NCBI GenBank assembly: GCA_019188255.1
Contig: JAETXT010000003.1
Coordinates: forward strand, 1,426,001-1,490,000
From: Verticillium longisporum
Taxonomy: Eukaryota; Ascomycota; Sordariomycetes; Glomerellales; Plectosphaerellaceae
DNA length: 64,000 bases
Direction of reading: 5' to 3'
The position numbers were made by a program, and so were the translations under genes. Under the pieces are notes generated by a model, which was not told the DNA's origin, searched no databases, and saw nothing but the letters and a program-made list of their open reading frames with translations. Below are positions 34,435-44,570 of this stretch, piece after piece. Every line of letters starts with the position of its first letter. The first letter of the stretch is position 1.

Positions 34435-35775
34435 ATGGCGCCCTCGGACAAAGTTGCAGAGCAGCTCGCCGAGGCCCGCTCTGCCTCTGACCAGCCCGCC
34501 GCCTTCGAGGCCATCATCGCCGACATCAAGAACCTTTCCTCTCCGACCACGATAACAGGCGACCTCAAGGCCATGCTCGATGCCCTCTTCGACTCTTCTC
34601 TCGGCATCGTCACCACAAGAGCCCTCCTCCAGTCCTTCCTCGCCACCCTCAAAGGTCTCGCGAACCATGACATGTGGAAAGATGTCGGCGCCCATCTGCT
34701 CCACCTCTTCACGACCCAGCAGCCCTCATCCTACCTCTCCGAGACGGCCCAGATTCGCGACCTCATGGCCACGGCCCACGAGGCCAACGAAGACTTCCTA
34801 GAGGCGGCCAAGTGCCTCGCCGAGATGCCCCTCGACTCCTCCCAACGCAAGGTCTCGCACGCCGACCGCGCCCGCGTCTGGATCCGCATCGCCCGCAACT
34901 ACCTCGAGGTCGACGACACGACGGCCGCCGAGACGTACGTCAACAAGCTCAAGAACATCATGCACGACGTGGCCGACGAGAAGCCCCACGACGCCCGCGA
35001 CCTCGACCTCCACTTCCGCCTCAGCCAGGCCCGCGTCTACGACGCCAAGCGCGACTTCCTCAACGCCGGCGCCCGCTACCACGACATCAGCCTGTCGCCC
35101 GCCATTGCCGAGGACGAGCGCCTGCACACCCTGAGCATGGCCGTCAAGTGTGCCATCCTGGCCCCCGCCGGCCCCTGCGCGCCCGCACCCTCGGCCGCCT
35201 CTACAAGGACGAGCGCGCCGCCGCCCTCGACGAGTTCGGCATCCTCGAGAAGATTCACTTTGACCGCCTGCTGAGCCGCGAAGAGGTCGACAAGTTCGCC
35301 CAGGGCCTGCAGCCCCACCAGCTCGCCACCACGGCCAACGGCTCCACCGTCCTCGCGCGCGCCGTCGTCGAGCACAACCTCCTCGGCGCCTCGCGCCTCT
35401 ACGCCAACATTGGCATCGACGCCCTCGGCGTCCTGCTCGGCCTCGACGCCGACAAGGCCGAGGAGACGACGGCCCGCATGATTGAGCAGGGCCGCCTCGT
35501 CGGCCGCATCGACCAGATGGACCGCATCATCTGGTTCGAGCGCGGCGAGGCCTCGGGCCAAAGGGCAGCGGCCGCGCCGAGGTCGTCGTCGGCAAGCAGA
35601 TGCGCCAGTGGGACGCCAACATTCAGAGCGTCGCCGAGGAGGTCGAGAACGTCACCAATGCCCTGCAAAAGGAGTTTCCCGTGAGTGCCCCGTTTGCGTG
35701 TCTGTGCTGCCGACGGAGGAATTCTAATGACCTTTTCTAAAACAGGACTTTGTGGCCAAGAACCTCCTCGTGTGA
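34435..35775 (+). CDS. csn4: COP9 signalosome subunit 4 (PCI-domain protein)
   Basis: Scaffold subunit of the complex that removes NEDD8 from cullins and controls fungal development. Exon 1 34435-35680, a 65-base intron (GTGAGT to ACAG), exon 2 35746-35775 encoding DFVAKNLLV. Helical-repeat features include EANEDFLEAAKCLAEMPLD, VWIRIARNYLEVDDTTAAE and ARVYDAKRDFLNAGARYHD; the PCI winged helix has FDRLLSREEVDKFAQGL, VLARAVVEHNLLGASRLY, IGIDALGVLLGL and MIEQGRLVGRIDQMDRIIWF. Two one-base deletions split the frame: GGCCCCTGCG near 35172 (one C short, before RARTLGRLYKDERAA) and CCAAAGGG near 35562 (one A short, before GRAEVVVGKQM). Corrected length 1278 bases, 425 residues, matching the family size. 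Confidence 0.93.
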
Positions 35776-36046
35776 AGCAGGTGAAATCATGTCAACGCAT
35801 CATCATGGGGAAATCGGCACACAGGCACACAGACACACAGGCACACAGGCGTTCAGGGGATCGGTGTTCGGCGCATCACGAACGAGAGGAAAAGAACCAA
35901 AAGCATCAGGCCTGGCCTGGTTCACGTCTAGACGGCATTCCGTACATAGAAACGGGCCACAATTGAAACGACGGCACACACAGCATGACCGGGTAGCGAG
36001 TCGTCCAGAGAGAAGAAATGACAGGAACAGAAAGAGGAGCAGCCGT

Positions 36047-37199
36047 TCAATCCAAGTCTTTCAGCCGCACAATGACATAGCCCTCGTGAATCAGGCTCGG
36101 ATCCCCCGTCTCCTCCTCGAACAGCAGCTCGTCCTTGGCGTACCGCAGCATCCTCCTGGCACGCCGCGTGCCTTGGCTGCCGCCGGCCCCTGTGCCTGCC
36201 GTCGCCTCCTCGATCATGATCTTGATGAGCGCGTCGGCGACGTGGCCGCCCATCCACTCGTAGCCGCTGGGCGTCAGGTGGACGCCGTCGTCCCAGTAGA
36301 GGGTGCGTTTCGGGGGTGGCAGCGCAAAGTAGGGGATCGCCGAGGCGAGGTCAAAGGCGTAGCTTTTGGGGTCGTTGTCAGTCATCATGCCGGGGCCTGC
36401 AACGGTCTGCGATGGGGTGAAGGGCGTGGGAAGGAAGGGCAGCAGTAGGTAGGGCAGTCGGCAGGGTAATGTCCGTTTGCCCCATGCAGCGGCGTCATGG
36501 CGGACTCAGCGTAGTGTATGTAGTAAACAAGAGGCCGAGCAACGCGAGGGGCAAGGCATGCTGAAAAAAAAGGGATGTGAAGAAACTCACGATTTCGGGT
36601 CGTCATACGCCATGACGCCCTCATTCACCGCCCGCCGCGCATCCTTCACCCACGGCGCCCTGGCATGCGTCTCCGGCACCGTCAGCGCGAGGACCTTGCT
36701 CCCCTTGTCGAGCGCGATGCGATACGACTCCTTCAGATTGTCGACGATGGTCTCCGGGGCGATCTTGTACGCGATATCACTGCGCGTGTCAGCAAGCCCG
36801 CTTCCCCGTTCTGATCCCCTGTGGGCCCAGACATGACTGATGGAATACGACGTACTTTGTGCCGCCGAGGATGACGACCCAGTCATACGGCGTCTTAGCC
36901 TCGTCCACTACGATGCAGGCGCTTCAGTCCACGTTGCCATTTATCAAGATGGCTGTGAATCAGTCGGGGAGATGGAAACACTGACATTCGGCCCTCAGTC
37001 GCCTGTTGAACGCTTCCGCGGAGACAATGTCGCCCGGCATGCCATTCTCGTGCACCCGGACGTCGGCGTCTGGGAACGCGGCCGCGAGCTTCGTCTCGAG
37101 GACCTCCGAGTACGGCGTGTAGGAGCTCCCGAAGCCAGAGTACCCCGCCGTCAGGGAGTCGCCGAAGCAGAAGATGCGGAGGTCGCGTTTGGACGGCAT
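36047..37199 (-). CDS. SGNH/GDSL-type hydrolase (esterase/lipase-like)
   Basis: Exons 37199-36986, 36907-36856, 36779-36591 and, as I read it, 36362-36047; total 771 bases, 256 residues. Block I is FCFGDSLTAGYSGFGSSYTP (Ser nucleophile), the Gly of block II is in ENGMPGDIVS, block III is WVVILGGTND (split by an intron inside the Asn codon) and block V is DGVHLTPSGYEWMG (Asp and His). There is no signal peptide, so it is probably intracellular. The last intron is uncertain: ending at AAAAG 36363 keeps the frame and gives YDDPKSYAFDLASAIPY, but it is 228 bases long and lacks a pyrimidine tract; the nearer CGCAG and TTGCAG acceptors lead to stops. The same DPKS words occur on both sides of this intron. 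Substrate cannot be inferred. Confidence 0.8.
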
Positions 37200-37296
37200 G
37201 TCTGGGCTTCCGGCTTCAAAGCTGAAGTCGCCCCTGTCGGTGCTGTGCAGTATGCTGTATCTGGCTTGCCGGGCGGTGGCGGGTCGAGTGGGAAGG

Positions 37297-37368
37297 AGGC
37301 CTCGAGCCTGGGGCAGGGGAGCAGGGGAAGAGAGGCCTCGAGCCTGGGGCAGGGGGGCAGGGGAAGGG
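37297..37368. repeat. 36-bp direct repeat, two copies
   Basis: Two adjacent 36-base copies (starting AGGCCTCGAGCCTGGGGCAG) that differ at two positions. It sits about 100 bases upstream of the SGNH hydrolase start, so in its promoter or 5' UTR. A random open frame across it on the minus strand reads as a Pro/Ala/Gly repeat, which I do not call as a gene. Confidence 0.93.
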
Positions 37369-37712
37369 ATGTGCACCCTTTGTAGGCTGGTTTGACAAAG
37401 AATATGTTGGTTCAAAAGATGAGAGAGTAGGTAACAAAGAAGGGCGACGGACAGCTTTGAGCGAGCTATGCACGGAGATAGTCACTTGGGGTTGAAGGTG
37501 TAGAGGTGAGGTCACAGGTCCGGTGCCTGGAGCCGGACGCTCGGGTGGGGAACCTGGAGGTGCCTGAGCCATGTGGGGCCGTGTCAGGGTGGGGGCGATA
37601 CACCGTTGCGTGATGCGCGCTGCGTGACGCTTGCATCTGCTTCCGTGTGACCATAGGTAGGTACAGTCATACGACAAGAAAGACGACGGATTTCCGATCT
37701 CACACCAAAACA

Positions 37713-37883
37713 CATAGTTTTCTAACCTCTATTACTTATTCTGTAGAATACTATAAATAACAATGTTGATAATACTAATAAGACTTTACTGAATCTATAG
37801 CTCCTACTATTTATATCACTAACGTCTATTTTACTTATTTTATAATAGTATTCCAAAAGTCAAATAAGTATTTCTCATAACGG
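37713..37883. other. Short AT-rich island
   Basis: About 170 bases made almost entirely of A/T with many TA dinucleotides (ACTATAAATAACA, ACTAATAAGACT, TATTTATATCACTAAC, TTATTTTATAATAG), with sharp edges against GC-rich DNA. It is the only such patch in the window. Such islands can be remnants of repeats mutated by RIP, or an old telomere/centromere-like fragment; nothing coding remains. Confidence 0.75.
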
Positions 37884-38303
37884 CAATCCGTCGTTCTTTT
37901 TGTCTCCCCACTGTAGCTTGAGCTCTTCGCTCCCTACAGCAGGACCGCTAGTCGTGGGCCTGTCAAGGTTATCATGTTCAATCTGACCGGCATGCATAGC
38001 GAAGATCAAAGTTGTGACATGTTCGGACCCTCAAGGTCTCTTCCTAAACAAATAGACCATCACGTGCATCACCAAAGTCAACCGCCATCTGTCATCAGAC
38101 TGTTCTCAGTCGTAGTATTATGCCAAGTGCTATCAAGATCAAGACAGCAGACATCCAAGATGCCGGGTATCAGATTGCCCATTTCTGAGCCATGAGACAT
38201 ATTCCGTCCAGATCCACGCTCCCATGCCCTATGCCCGTGCCGCATCCAAATAAGCTATTAATAGTCAGTAATCACCGTCTTCCTCTCGCTCGCCGGAGCG
38301 GCA

Positions 38304-40611
38304 TCAAGCCAGCTCGACATTCGTCCATCGCCCCCTCTCCGTATGCCACCACTTCTCCTTCTCCCGGCGGTCCACGTTACCGCTCGTGCTCATGTTCCAC
38401 CGTCCGAAACAGCCCTCACGCTCGCTGATGTCCTCGCCGCATTCGCCCATGACATCGTCCATGTCCACGAGTCCACCCTTTTCGTCCCGCGCACCGGCAT
38501 CAGGCATCGAGTCGTAGCGAATCTGGCTGCCGATCGTACCCATGAAGCCTGCCATCTCATAGTCCTCGACCGTAGAACCCTCCTCGTCGACGACCTGCAC
38601 CGCAAACCGCGGTGCACTGCGCGCCGCCTCGAGTCGTCCCTGCGCCGCCAAGCGGGACTCGCGCAGATCGCTCGCCTCGCGGAGGAAGCTGCCGCCCGAT
38701 GGACTGAATGGCGTCAACGGCGTCTGAGGCGTCATCGGTGTCATCGGCGACTGACTCCTCCCCCAATGCTCGCACCGCTGCTGATGCTGCTACTGCTACT
38801 AGAGCTGGTCAGCGAAGCGAGGGTGTTGCTTCGGCCCATGGGGAACGTGTTCTGCCTTTCGGCACTCTGCGCCGGGGTGCGGAAGCGATCGCTTGCAATC
38901 TCGGCGCGTTCGACTGGCCGGCAGAGCGACTGGAATATCCCCTCTGGATCCGTGGGGGCCCGCAAGGCCACGAGAGACGGGAACCCGTGCGCGGCGATAC
39001 TGCGCGCGAGGATGGCGTCGGCAGCGCTTGCGGCAGCCGAGTGGCTGGTGATGTCCCAATGCAGCCTGCGGAGCGAAGAACAGGCGAGGTATGGCATGAG
39101 CCAGATCATTGTGTCTTCGGGAAGTGTCGGTGCGAAGGTCTGGACCAGAGAAAAGACCTCTAGATAACGCATGTTTGAGAAGATTCGGACCAATGCTGGC
39201 AGAGAGTCGAGGTTGACGTGACGAAGAGTCAATCTCGTCATGCCCTGCGCAGCCTGCGACGTCGCAAAGGCAGAAAGGCCTGCGCTTGTGATGCCCGAGG
39301 TATGGGCAAGGGAAAGGGTCTTCAGAGGCGGCAGCACCGAGAGCGTCTGGTCGTTGAAGGCGGCATGCGACAGCCTGGAGAGATACAAGTGCTCTAGAGC
39401 GGGGAGCTGATCCAGGATCTTGACAATCAGACCACCAGGTGCAAGAGTTGCTCCTGGGAGGCAGTGTATGGACAGGGTCTTCAGGTTGCTCCAGTTGGCA
39501 TGGCAGTCGAAAAACGCTGCACACTCAGTAGGCTCCAGCACGCCATGGGGCCCTATCCTGCGCTCCATTTTCAAGCCAGCTGACTTGCCAGAACTAGAGC
39601 CAGGGCGCGATCCTGGGCGCTGCGGGGCCTGGAGCACGGGTGCGTCGATGATCCAGTCCATCTGCTTCAGGTTCACCCGCGTGGAAAGAGCATGGAAGAG
39701 GCGACTAAAGGTGTGATCGTACCGAGGGTGGAGGCCGACGAGACGTTCGAAATTGGGGCACTCCATAACGATGGTGGCGATGAGGTTGTGGTATTCTTCC
39801 TTAGTGGAGCTGATAGGTTGGCTGGGCACCTTCAATGTGCGGACAATGGCAGCAAGCTCGGGGTTGGCCCTCAATGTACGGCGCAGAAGGACCAGCCTGG
39901 CGCCGTGGGCAATTTTGTGTCGCTTCTTCATGGCAGACGAGTCTGTTCCATTCAATTGAATGTCGTCATACCTGGCACGGTTAGCTGGCGGTCATCATGT
40001 GGACCTGCGCGAGAAGCTTACAATGCTATCCTCGCCGCTTGATGACATTTGCGCGAAGCCACTGATATCGAGGACAAGTCTCTCATCCAGCACGTCGCGC
40101 AGCTTTCGCTGCCTTTGCCTAGGTGAGACTCCTTCAGCTGGCCCAGGACCATGCCCAAGACCTCCTCAGGCAGCGCGGCGAATAGCTCGCCGGGCTGTCT
40201 CTTGTGCGTCCTGAAAACGGTCCTAACGGGACTCTGCTGGTGTCGGAACTCCGGCCGCCATGCTGTGTAAGGTGTTGCATGCTTTGCTGGGACACTGGTC
40301 TGTTCGTGACCCGGCATACTCCTCGACCCTGTGTCGTCGCTGTTGGGCGTGATGATTGGCGTGACTGTTACGGTTGACGACAGCTTCCTTGGCCGATTCA
40401 GTGTTGCTGGATCATAGGGGCCGCCCATTTTCTTGTGGTGCAGAGGCGAAGTGTCAAAACCTGGATGAGCGGATCTTGGGACCCTGTTGTTCGGGCGCTG
40501 TGACCTTGTCATGAAGCCGGTGGTAGGTTGATCAAGTTCGAGGGGATAAAACTCGGTGGCAGCACCGTAATATGATGGGGCACCCCGGTTGGGCATGGTT
40601 GTGGTAGCCAT
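38304..40611 (-). CDS. F-box protein with leucine-rich-repeat-like region
   Basis: Probable substrate receptor of an SCF ubiquitin ligase. Exon 1 40611-40022, a 49-base intron (GTAAGC to CCAG, branch GCTAAC), exon 2 39971-38304. After a disordered N-terminus (MATTTMPNRGAPSYYG) the F-box reads LFAALPEEVLGMVLGQLKE, then LSSISVASRKCHQAARIALYD. The middle has leucine-rich periodicity: LKTLSIHCLP, LPALEHLYLSRLSH, LPPLKTLSLAHTSGI, MTRLTLRHVNLDSLPALV, LRRLHWDITSHS. The tail is Ser- and Thr-Pro-rich (MTPMTPQTPLTPFSPSGG). The frame breaks at about 38763 (TTGGGGGAGG, one G short); corrected, the CDS is 2259 bases, 752 residues. An in-frame ATG at 40731 would add 40 residues. Target unknown. Confidence 0.82.
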
Positions 40612-41809
40612 GATGGAATCTCGTGATTGTGGGGGCACGTTCAGGTGGCTCTCATCTCTGAGGTTGTAAAAGGTGGCCGGCGAAGCAGAGTATCGTCTTT
40701 TGTGCTGAAGTTTGCGAGGTTTGCTACACAAGGTGTAATGTCAGAGAGTTGGCGCTTGCAATGCAATGCAAAAATAAAAAGATGGTATCATCAAGCACAA
40801 GCAGGCGGGATATCAAAGAGCAGGGCAAGCAGAAAGATATTTCGCGGAGCAGTCATCCGTCAGCGTCAGTAGAGACAAGAGGTGCCGGCACAGCAACAAG
40901 TGCAGGGGGATGCCTCGATGACTTAAAAGGGAACAAGAAGAAGCAAGACAGGCAAATTGCCGTGCACGTTTCTGCCATCCCATCTCTCCCAAGGCTTGGC
41001 GCGTGGCCAAACCCCCATGCTAGTAGGTGTTGGCGGACGTGCGGTAGCGCGCCTGGAGGGCAGGAAAGGAAAGGATCCGGGGACCGGCCGATTGAGATGT
41101 TCTGAGATTCGTCCCCGTTGCAGTTTAGGGCCTGTGGGATGACGGAGGAACCCTGCACAACAGAGCGAAAAGCTCCGTGGCGGCCACTTGGCGAAGACAT
41201 TCTCGTGGACATCGGGCGGCCCTAGCACAAGGCTCTGGGGTGGGAGCTGGAGGTTTTGGCTCGGCCGTCGAAGCAGCCCTTGTCGCTAGTGGAAATTGCG
41301 AGCTTCCGTATTGGCCTGGTCCCCTTTTCAGGGGTGGACTCGGCGCTCGGCGCGCTCGCCCAGTGGCCCAGCGGCCCAGTAGAGGGGCGGGTGACGAGCA
41401 ACACGAGAAAGTTGCATGAAGTTTTGGGCCTTCTCGCTCGGCGTCTGGCATACAAGGATGACTGGACAAACAAGTAAGTCCCTCACGCTGTCATCGTGCG
41501 CATCGCTGTTGCAGTCATGATGAGTTGGCTTGCCTGCATGCTGTCGATGTCCTGATGTCCTCGAGATCTCAAGATGAGGCGAAACAGTCGAATGTAATGA
41601 TCGTCCTGAAGGGCAGTGCAAGTGAGACCCTGAGGGACGTGGTAGTCGCTAGGTGGTTCCCGCCCGGAGGAAAAGTAATGCAATGTAACGCGAGACCAGG
41701 TGCTGAAGGCGGCATTCGAAACGGGATTCGTGATTAGACTGATGGAAACCGTTGGATGGAGTGCGCCCGGCGGTGAGTGGATGCAGAGACAACAGGAGAG
41801 ACGCCAATC
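40612..41809. other. Intergenic region, no gene seen
   Basis: 1.2 kb upstream of the F-box gene and downstream of the small gene at 41.8-42.3 kb. The open frames overlap in several frames and show no motif. No repeat was noted. Confidence 0.5.
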
Positions 41810-42256
41810 TCAACTAAACACCCTGGCGGTCTCTGTTGACCCCGGCTTCATGATCCTCACAGTCTTGCCTCCTCCTCTGTCATCTGGGTCGTACAGTACT
41901 CGGTCGGTCACTGGCCCGACACCGACCACGGCCTGACCAGGCAGGTAATTGGGTGTGAAGGTGTAGACGAAAAGAGTCGAAACAGCGAAAGCAAGGCAAG
42001 AGCCAATGAAACACTCGCAAGACAACAAGACAAGAAGAAGAGAAGCACACAAGACTTACCGAACCGATGATTGGCCACTCTTGAGACCAAATGAGCCGGC
42101 TTCGATGTTCCGCTGCAGCTCCTCGATCTGCTTCGTGTCGAGCACGGGTAGCGAGTTGCGGTACAGCACAGCCTGGTGGCCGCGGCGTTTCTGTTCCATC
42201 TGCTGGTGGTACTGGCGGTGGGCATCGTGAAGGTAGTATTGCGGATGGCCGTTCAT
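41810..42256 (-). CDS. Small two-exon protein, function unknown
   Basis: Exon 1 starts at ATG 42256 and runs to about 42060, where GTAAGT follows; exon 2 starts after GGTCAG at 41932 and ends at 41810. The product begins MNGHPQYYLHDAHRQYHQQM and has LYRNSLPVLDTKQIEELQRN, IEAGSFGLKSGQSSVR, then AVVGVGPVTDRVLYDPDD, RGGGKTVRIMKPGSTETARV. The two halves join in frame only if one base is added at the exon 1 end (GG at 42059-42060), as in many other genes here; the product would be about 106 residues. It is hydrophilic, with no signal peptide or membrane segment. I do not recognise the family; even composition and the intron make a real gene likely. Confidence 0.6.
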
Positions 42257-43477
42257 GGTTGCGGTGGATATGGGATATGACCTGTCGTTGCGCCGTCTTG
42301 TGCTGACTGGTTGTGTTATTACGGACACACTCGTGAAACAGGCATCGATCAGCTTGGGCGATGCAGCCGAGGTGAAGAAAGAAACGAAAGGCCGATTCTC
42401 CCAAATGGCATACACGTCCTGGCAGTATAAGAAAAGCGTAATGAATGACTGAACGGTTTCGCCGAAGGACAGTCTGGGGACAGACTCAATAGCAGGGTCG
42501 TATCGGCGGGTCTCGGCCGTGCTTGAATAAGAGGCCGGGGATGGAGAGTTATATACCCTCAAACGACTGCGGCGTTTGGATGACAGCCCAGACCCGTCCC
42601 CATGCCGACTTCAGGCAGATGTCGTCAGCATGAAAGCAAGACTACAGACGGGGCGGAGCCTTTGCAGTGATGGCAAAGGGTTGGCAGGACCGGGCAGTCA
42701 AAGCAGGGTCGTGTGGTGTGGAGAGGCCGAAAAACGAGAGGCTGGCTGGAAGGTTTAGTTGCGCTGATTCGCGATGCGTCTACATCCCACTCTCACCCCG
42801 GCGCTTGGGACTGCCACCCTAGCTGCGATATGGGGCAAAGACGATTCCTGCCGCTGACCTGACGATGAATGGGTGGCCCAAGTAGCTTCTCGATGCAGTC
42901 TCATGCGCATGTGCGTGTTTGGGCGCTATGACTGAGCAAAGCATCTCCTCGTGAGTCTGTCTCTCGATGCTGTAGATCATGCCAGCACGGTTTAGTACCA
43001 GCGGCGCGTTGCTCAGCTTCGGGGCTGGATGCTCCAGCACTCTGTGATGGCCGTGTTGGAAGCTGTCTAGTGCTGGGCCTTGAGAGCTTCAAAGATAGGG
43101 CCCTTCCAAAGGCCATAAGCAGTAGTTCTCCCTCCTTGGCCTCGACACCAGGGCGGGCTACCGGCGAGAGTTTCTTGTTCTGGCATGCCTTCTGAAACGC
43201 AACCTGTCCAACATGTAGCGCTGCACTCGCAGACTGGCGTCTTGTGAATAGGCCGAGTTGCGAGTCCGGGCGTAGAGCAGAGCGGGGTTGGCCCTGGCAA
43301 CACATGGGGCCATGACATGGGATGATGTGATGGCATTTGGAACATCGTGATGACGATCAAGATGTTGGAAGAGATATCCACCGCGGTGCGTAAGGCGCGC
43401 CATCGAAGCGCACTATGTACATGTACAGAAGAGCTGTTGACGGAGTGGGGGCACAAGCTCTGGTGGAGGGCGGGGTA

Positions 43478-43520
43478 CCTGGCAAAGGCCTGGCAAAGGC
43501 CTGGCAATGGCCTGGCAAGG
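43478..43520. repeat. 11-bp tandem repeat, four copies
   Basis: Units CCTGGCAAAGG, CCTGGCAAAGG, CCTGGCAATGG and CCTGGCAAGG in direct succession. It lies upstream of the doubtful open frame at 43712. Confidence 0.93.
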
Positions 43521-43711
43521 TCCTGCCTGCGTCTGCCGGGCAACCGTTGCCTTACCTAAGGCAGCCACAGTCGAGGACTCGACAGCTTCTTCCTCCTTGC
43601 ATCTAGGTGGGCGTGCCTGCTGGGGCAAGTCTCAAGTCCCTCGAATCTCATCCTCCCAGATCATCCCCTCCAGCTCCTACCAAGAGACAAGCAATCACCT
43701 TCTTCTTTCAA

Positions 43712-44412
43712 CCATGCGCTCCGCCAAGACCCTTGACTTGATGCTCACCGTGGTCATGCACACGTCCCTCTTTCTGGTCCGCCCCCTTCCACCACCCATC
43801 ACCGCAAATCTTCTTCTCTGGTCTTTTCAGGGACAGGACCCAGGCTCCTCCCAACTCCCAACCTCCTCGCTGCTGTCGGCGCTAACCATTAGGCGGATGC
43901 ACAACACCCAAACCATGCGGCGAGCTTACGCACCAGCCAGCCCCATCCTCATGCACAGCCAGTTACCCACCCAACGAGCTGCATCATGCCTCACGGACTT
44001 CCCACCAAGCGAATCGCACCTCTGGCGAGCTCATCACGAACCCATGGTCCGGTCACGCCAAATTTGGAACCCGGCGGCCAACCTCAAACCATGTGCTCAT
44101 CCATTCGACGGACAGGCTGCACCGAATCACCTTTATCTCGCACTCTCCTCACCTTCACCCATGCCAACCGAGCCGAACGACAAGGCGTACCCTCTGCTTC
44201 CCAAGTCTGTGTGGCAAAGCGCCGGCGCTTCTGCTTCTGGGTTAGTATCGCCCGTCAACGCAGGTACGCGGTGCAGTGGGGTCGACGACCCCGATAATCT
44301 GGAAGGCTGGGAGGGTCCGCTGCTCCTGTTGGGATTCGCCGGCTCTTTCCGTGGAAGGGGCGAGTCGAGACTTTGCTCTGCCATCGGAAGCGAGATCATA
44401 CTCATCAGATGA
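43712..44412 (+). CDS. Doubtful open reading frame
   Basis: The open frame runs from ATG 43712 (context CAACCATGC, after a CT-rich leader) to TGA 44410-44412 and would be convergent with the helicase gene. The product (MRSAKTLDLMLTVVMHTSLF...) has an N-terminal hydrophobic segment, but the rest is Ser/Pro/Ala-rich with no domain or conserved motif that I know. A good fungal acceptor (GCTAAC...CATTAG) at about 43880-43892 lies inside the frame, so if the locus is transcribed, the true exon structure probably differs. It may simply be a chance frame. Confidence 0.2.
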
Positions 44413-44570
44413 AAGCCTCTTTCGAGGCATCGCCCCCGGCTCGTTATGAAGCAAACGCCAGACGCCTAGCTTGCAAACATATTCTAATCTCACAGACAGC
44501 ACGGTGAGATCGCGGATCCAAACTCTTCCTCCAACCACTCAACTAACCAACCCTGCCTCTCCTTCTTAGC

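Larger units (their letters stand above)
37200..38303. other. Intergenic region with a 36-bp repeat and an AT-rich island
   Basis: Upstream of the SGNH gene and downstream of the F-box gene. The 36-bp duplication and the AT-rich island are listed separately; otherwise I recognised no gene. Confidence 0.5.
42257..44570. other. 2.3-kb region with no firm gene
   Basis: Holds an 11-bp tandem repeat (listed) and an unsupported 233-residue open frame at 43712-44412 (listed with low confidence). The rest shows no motif. Confidence 0.5.
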
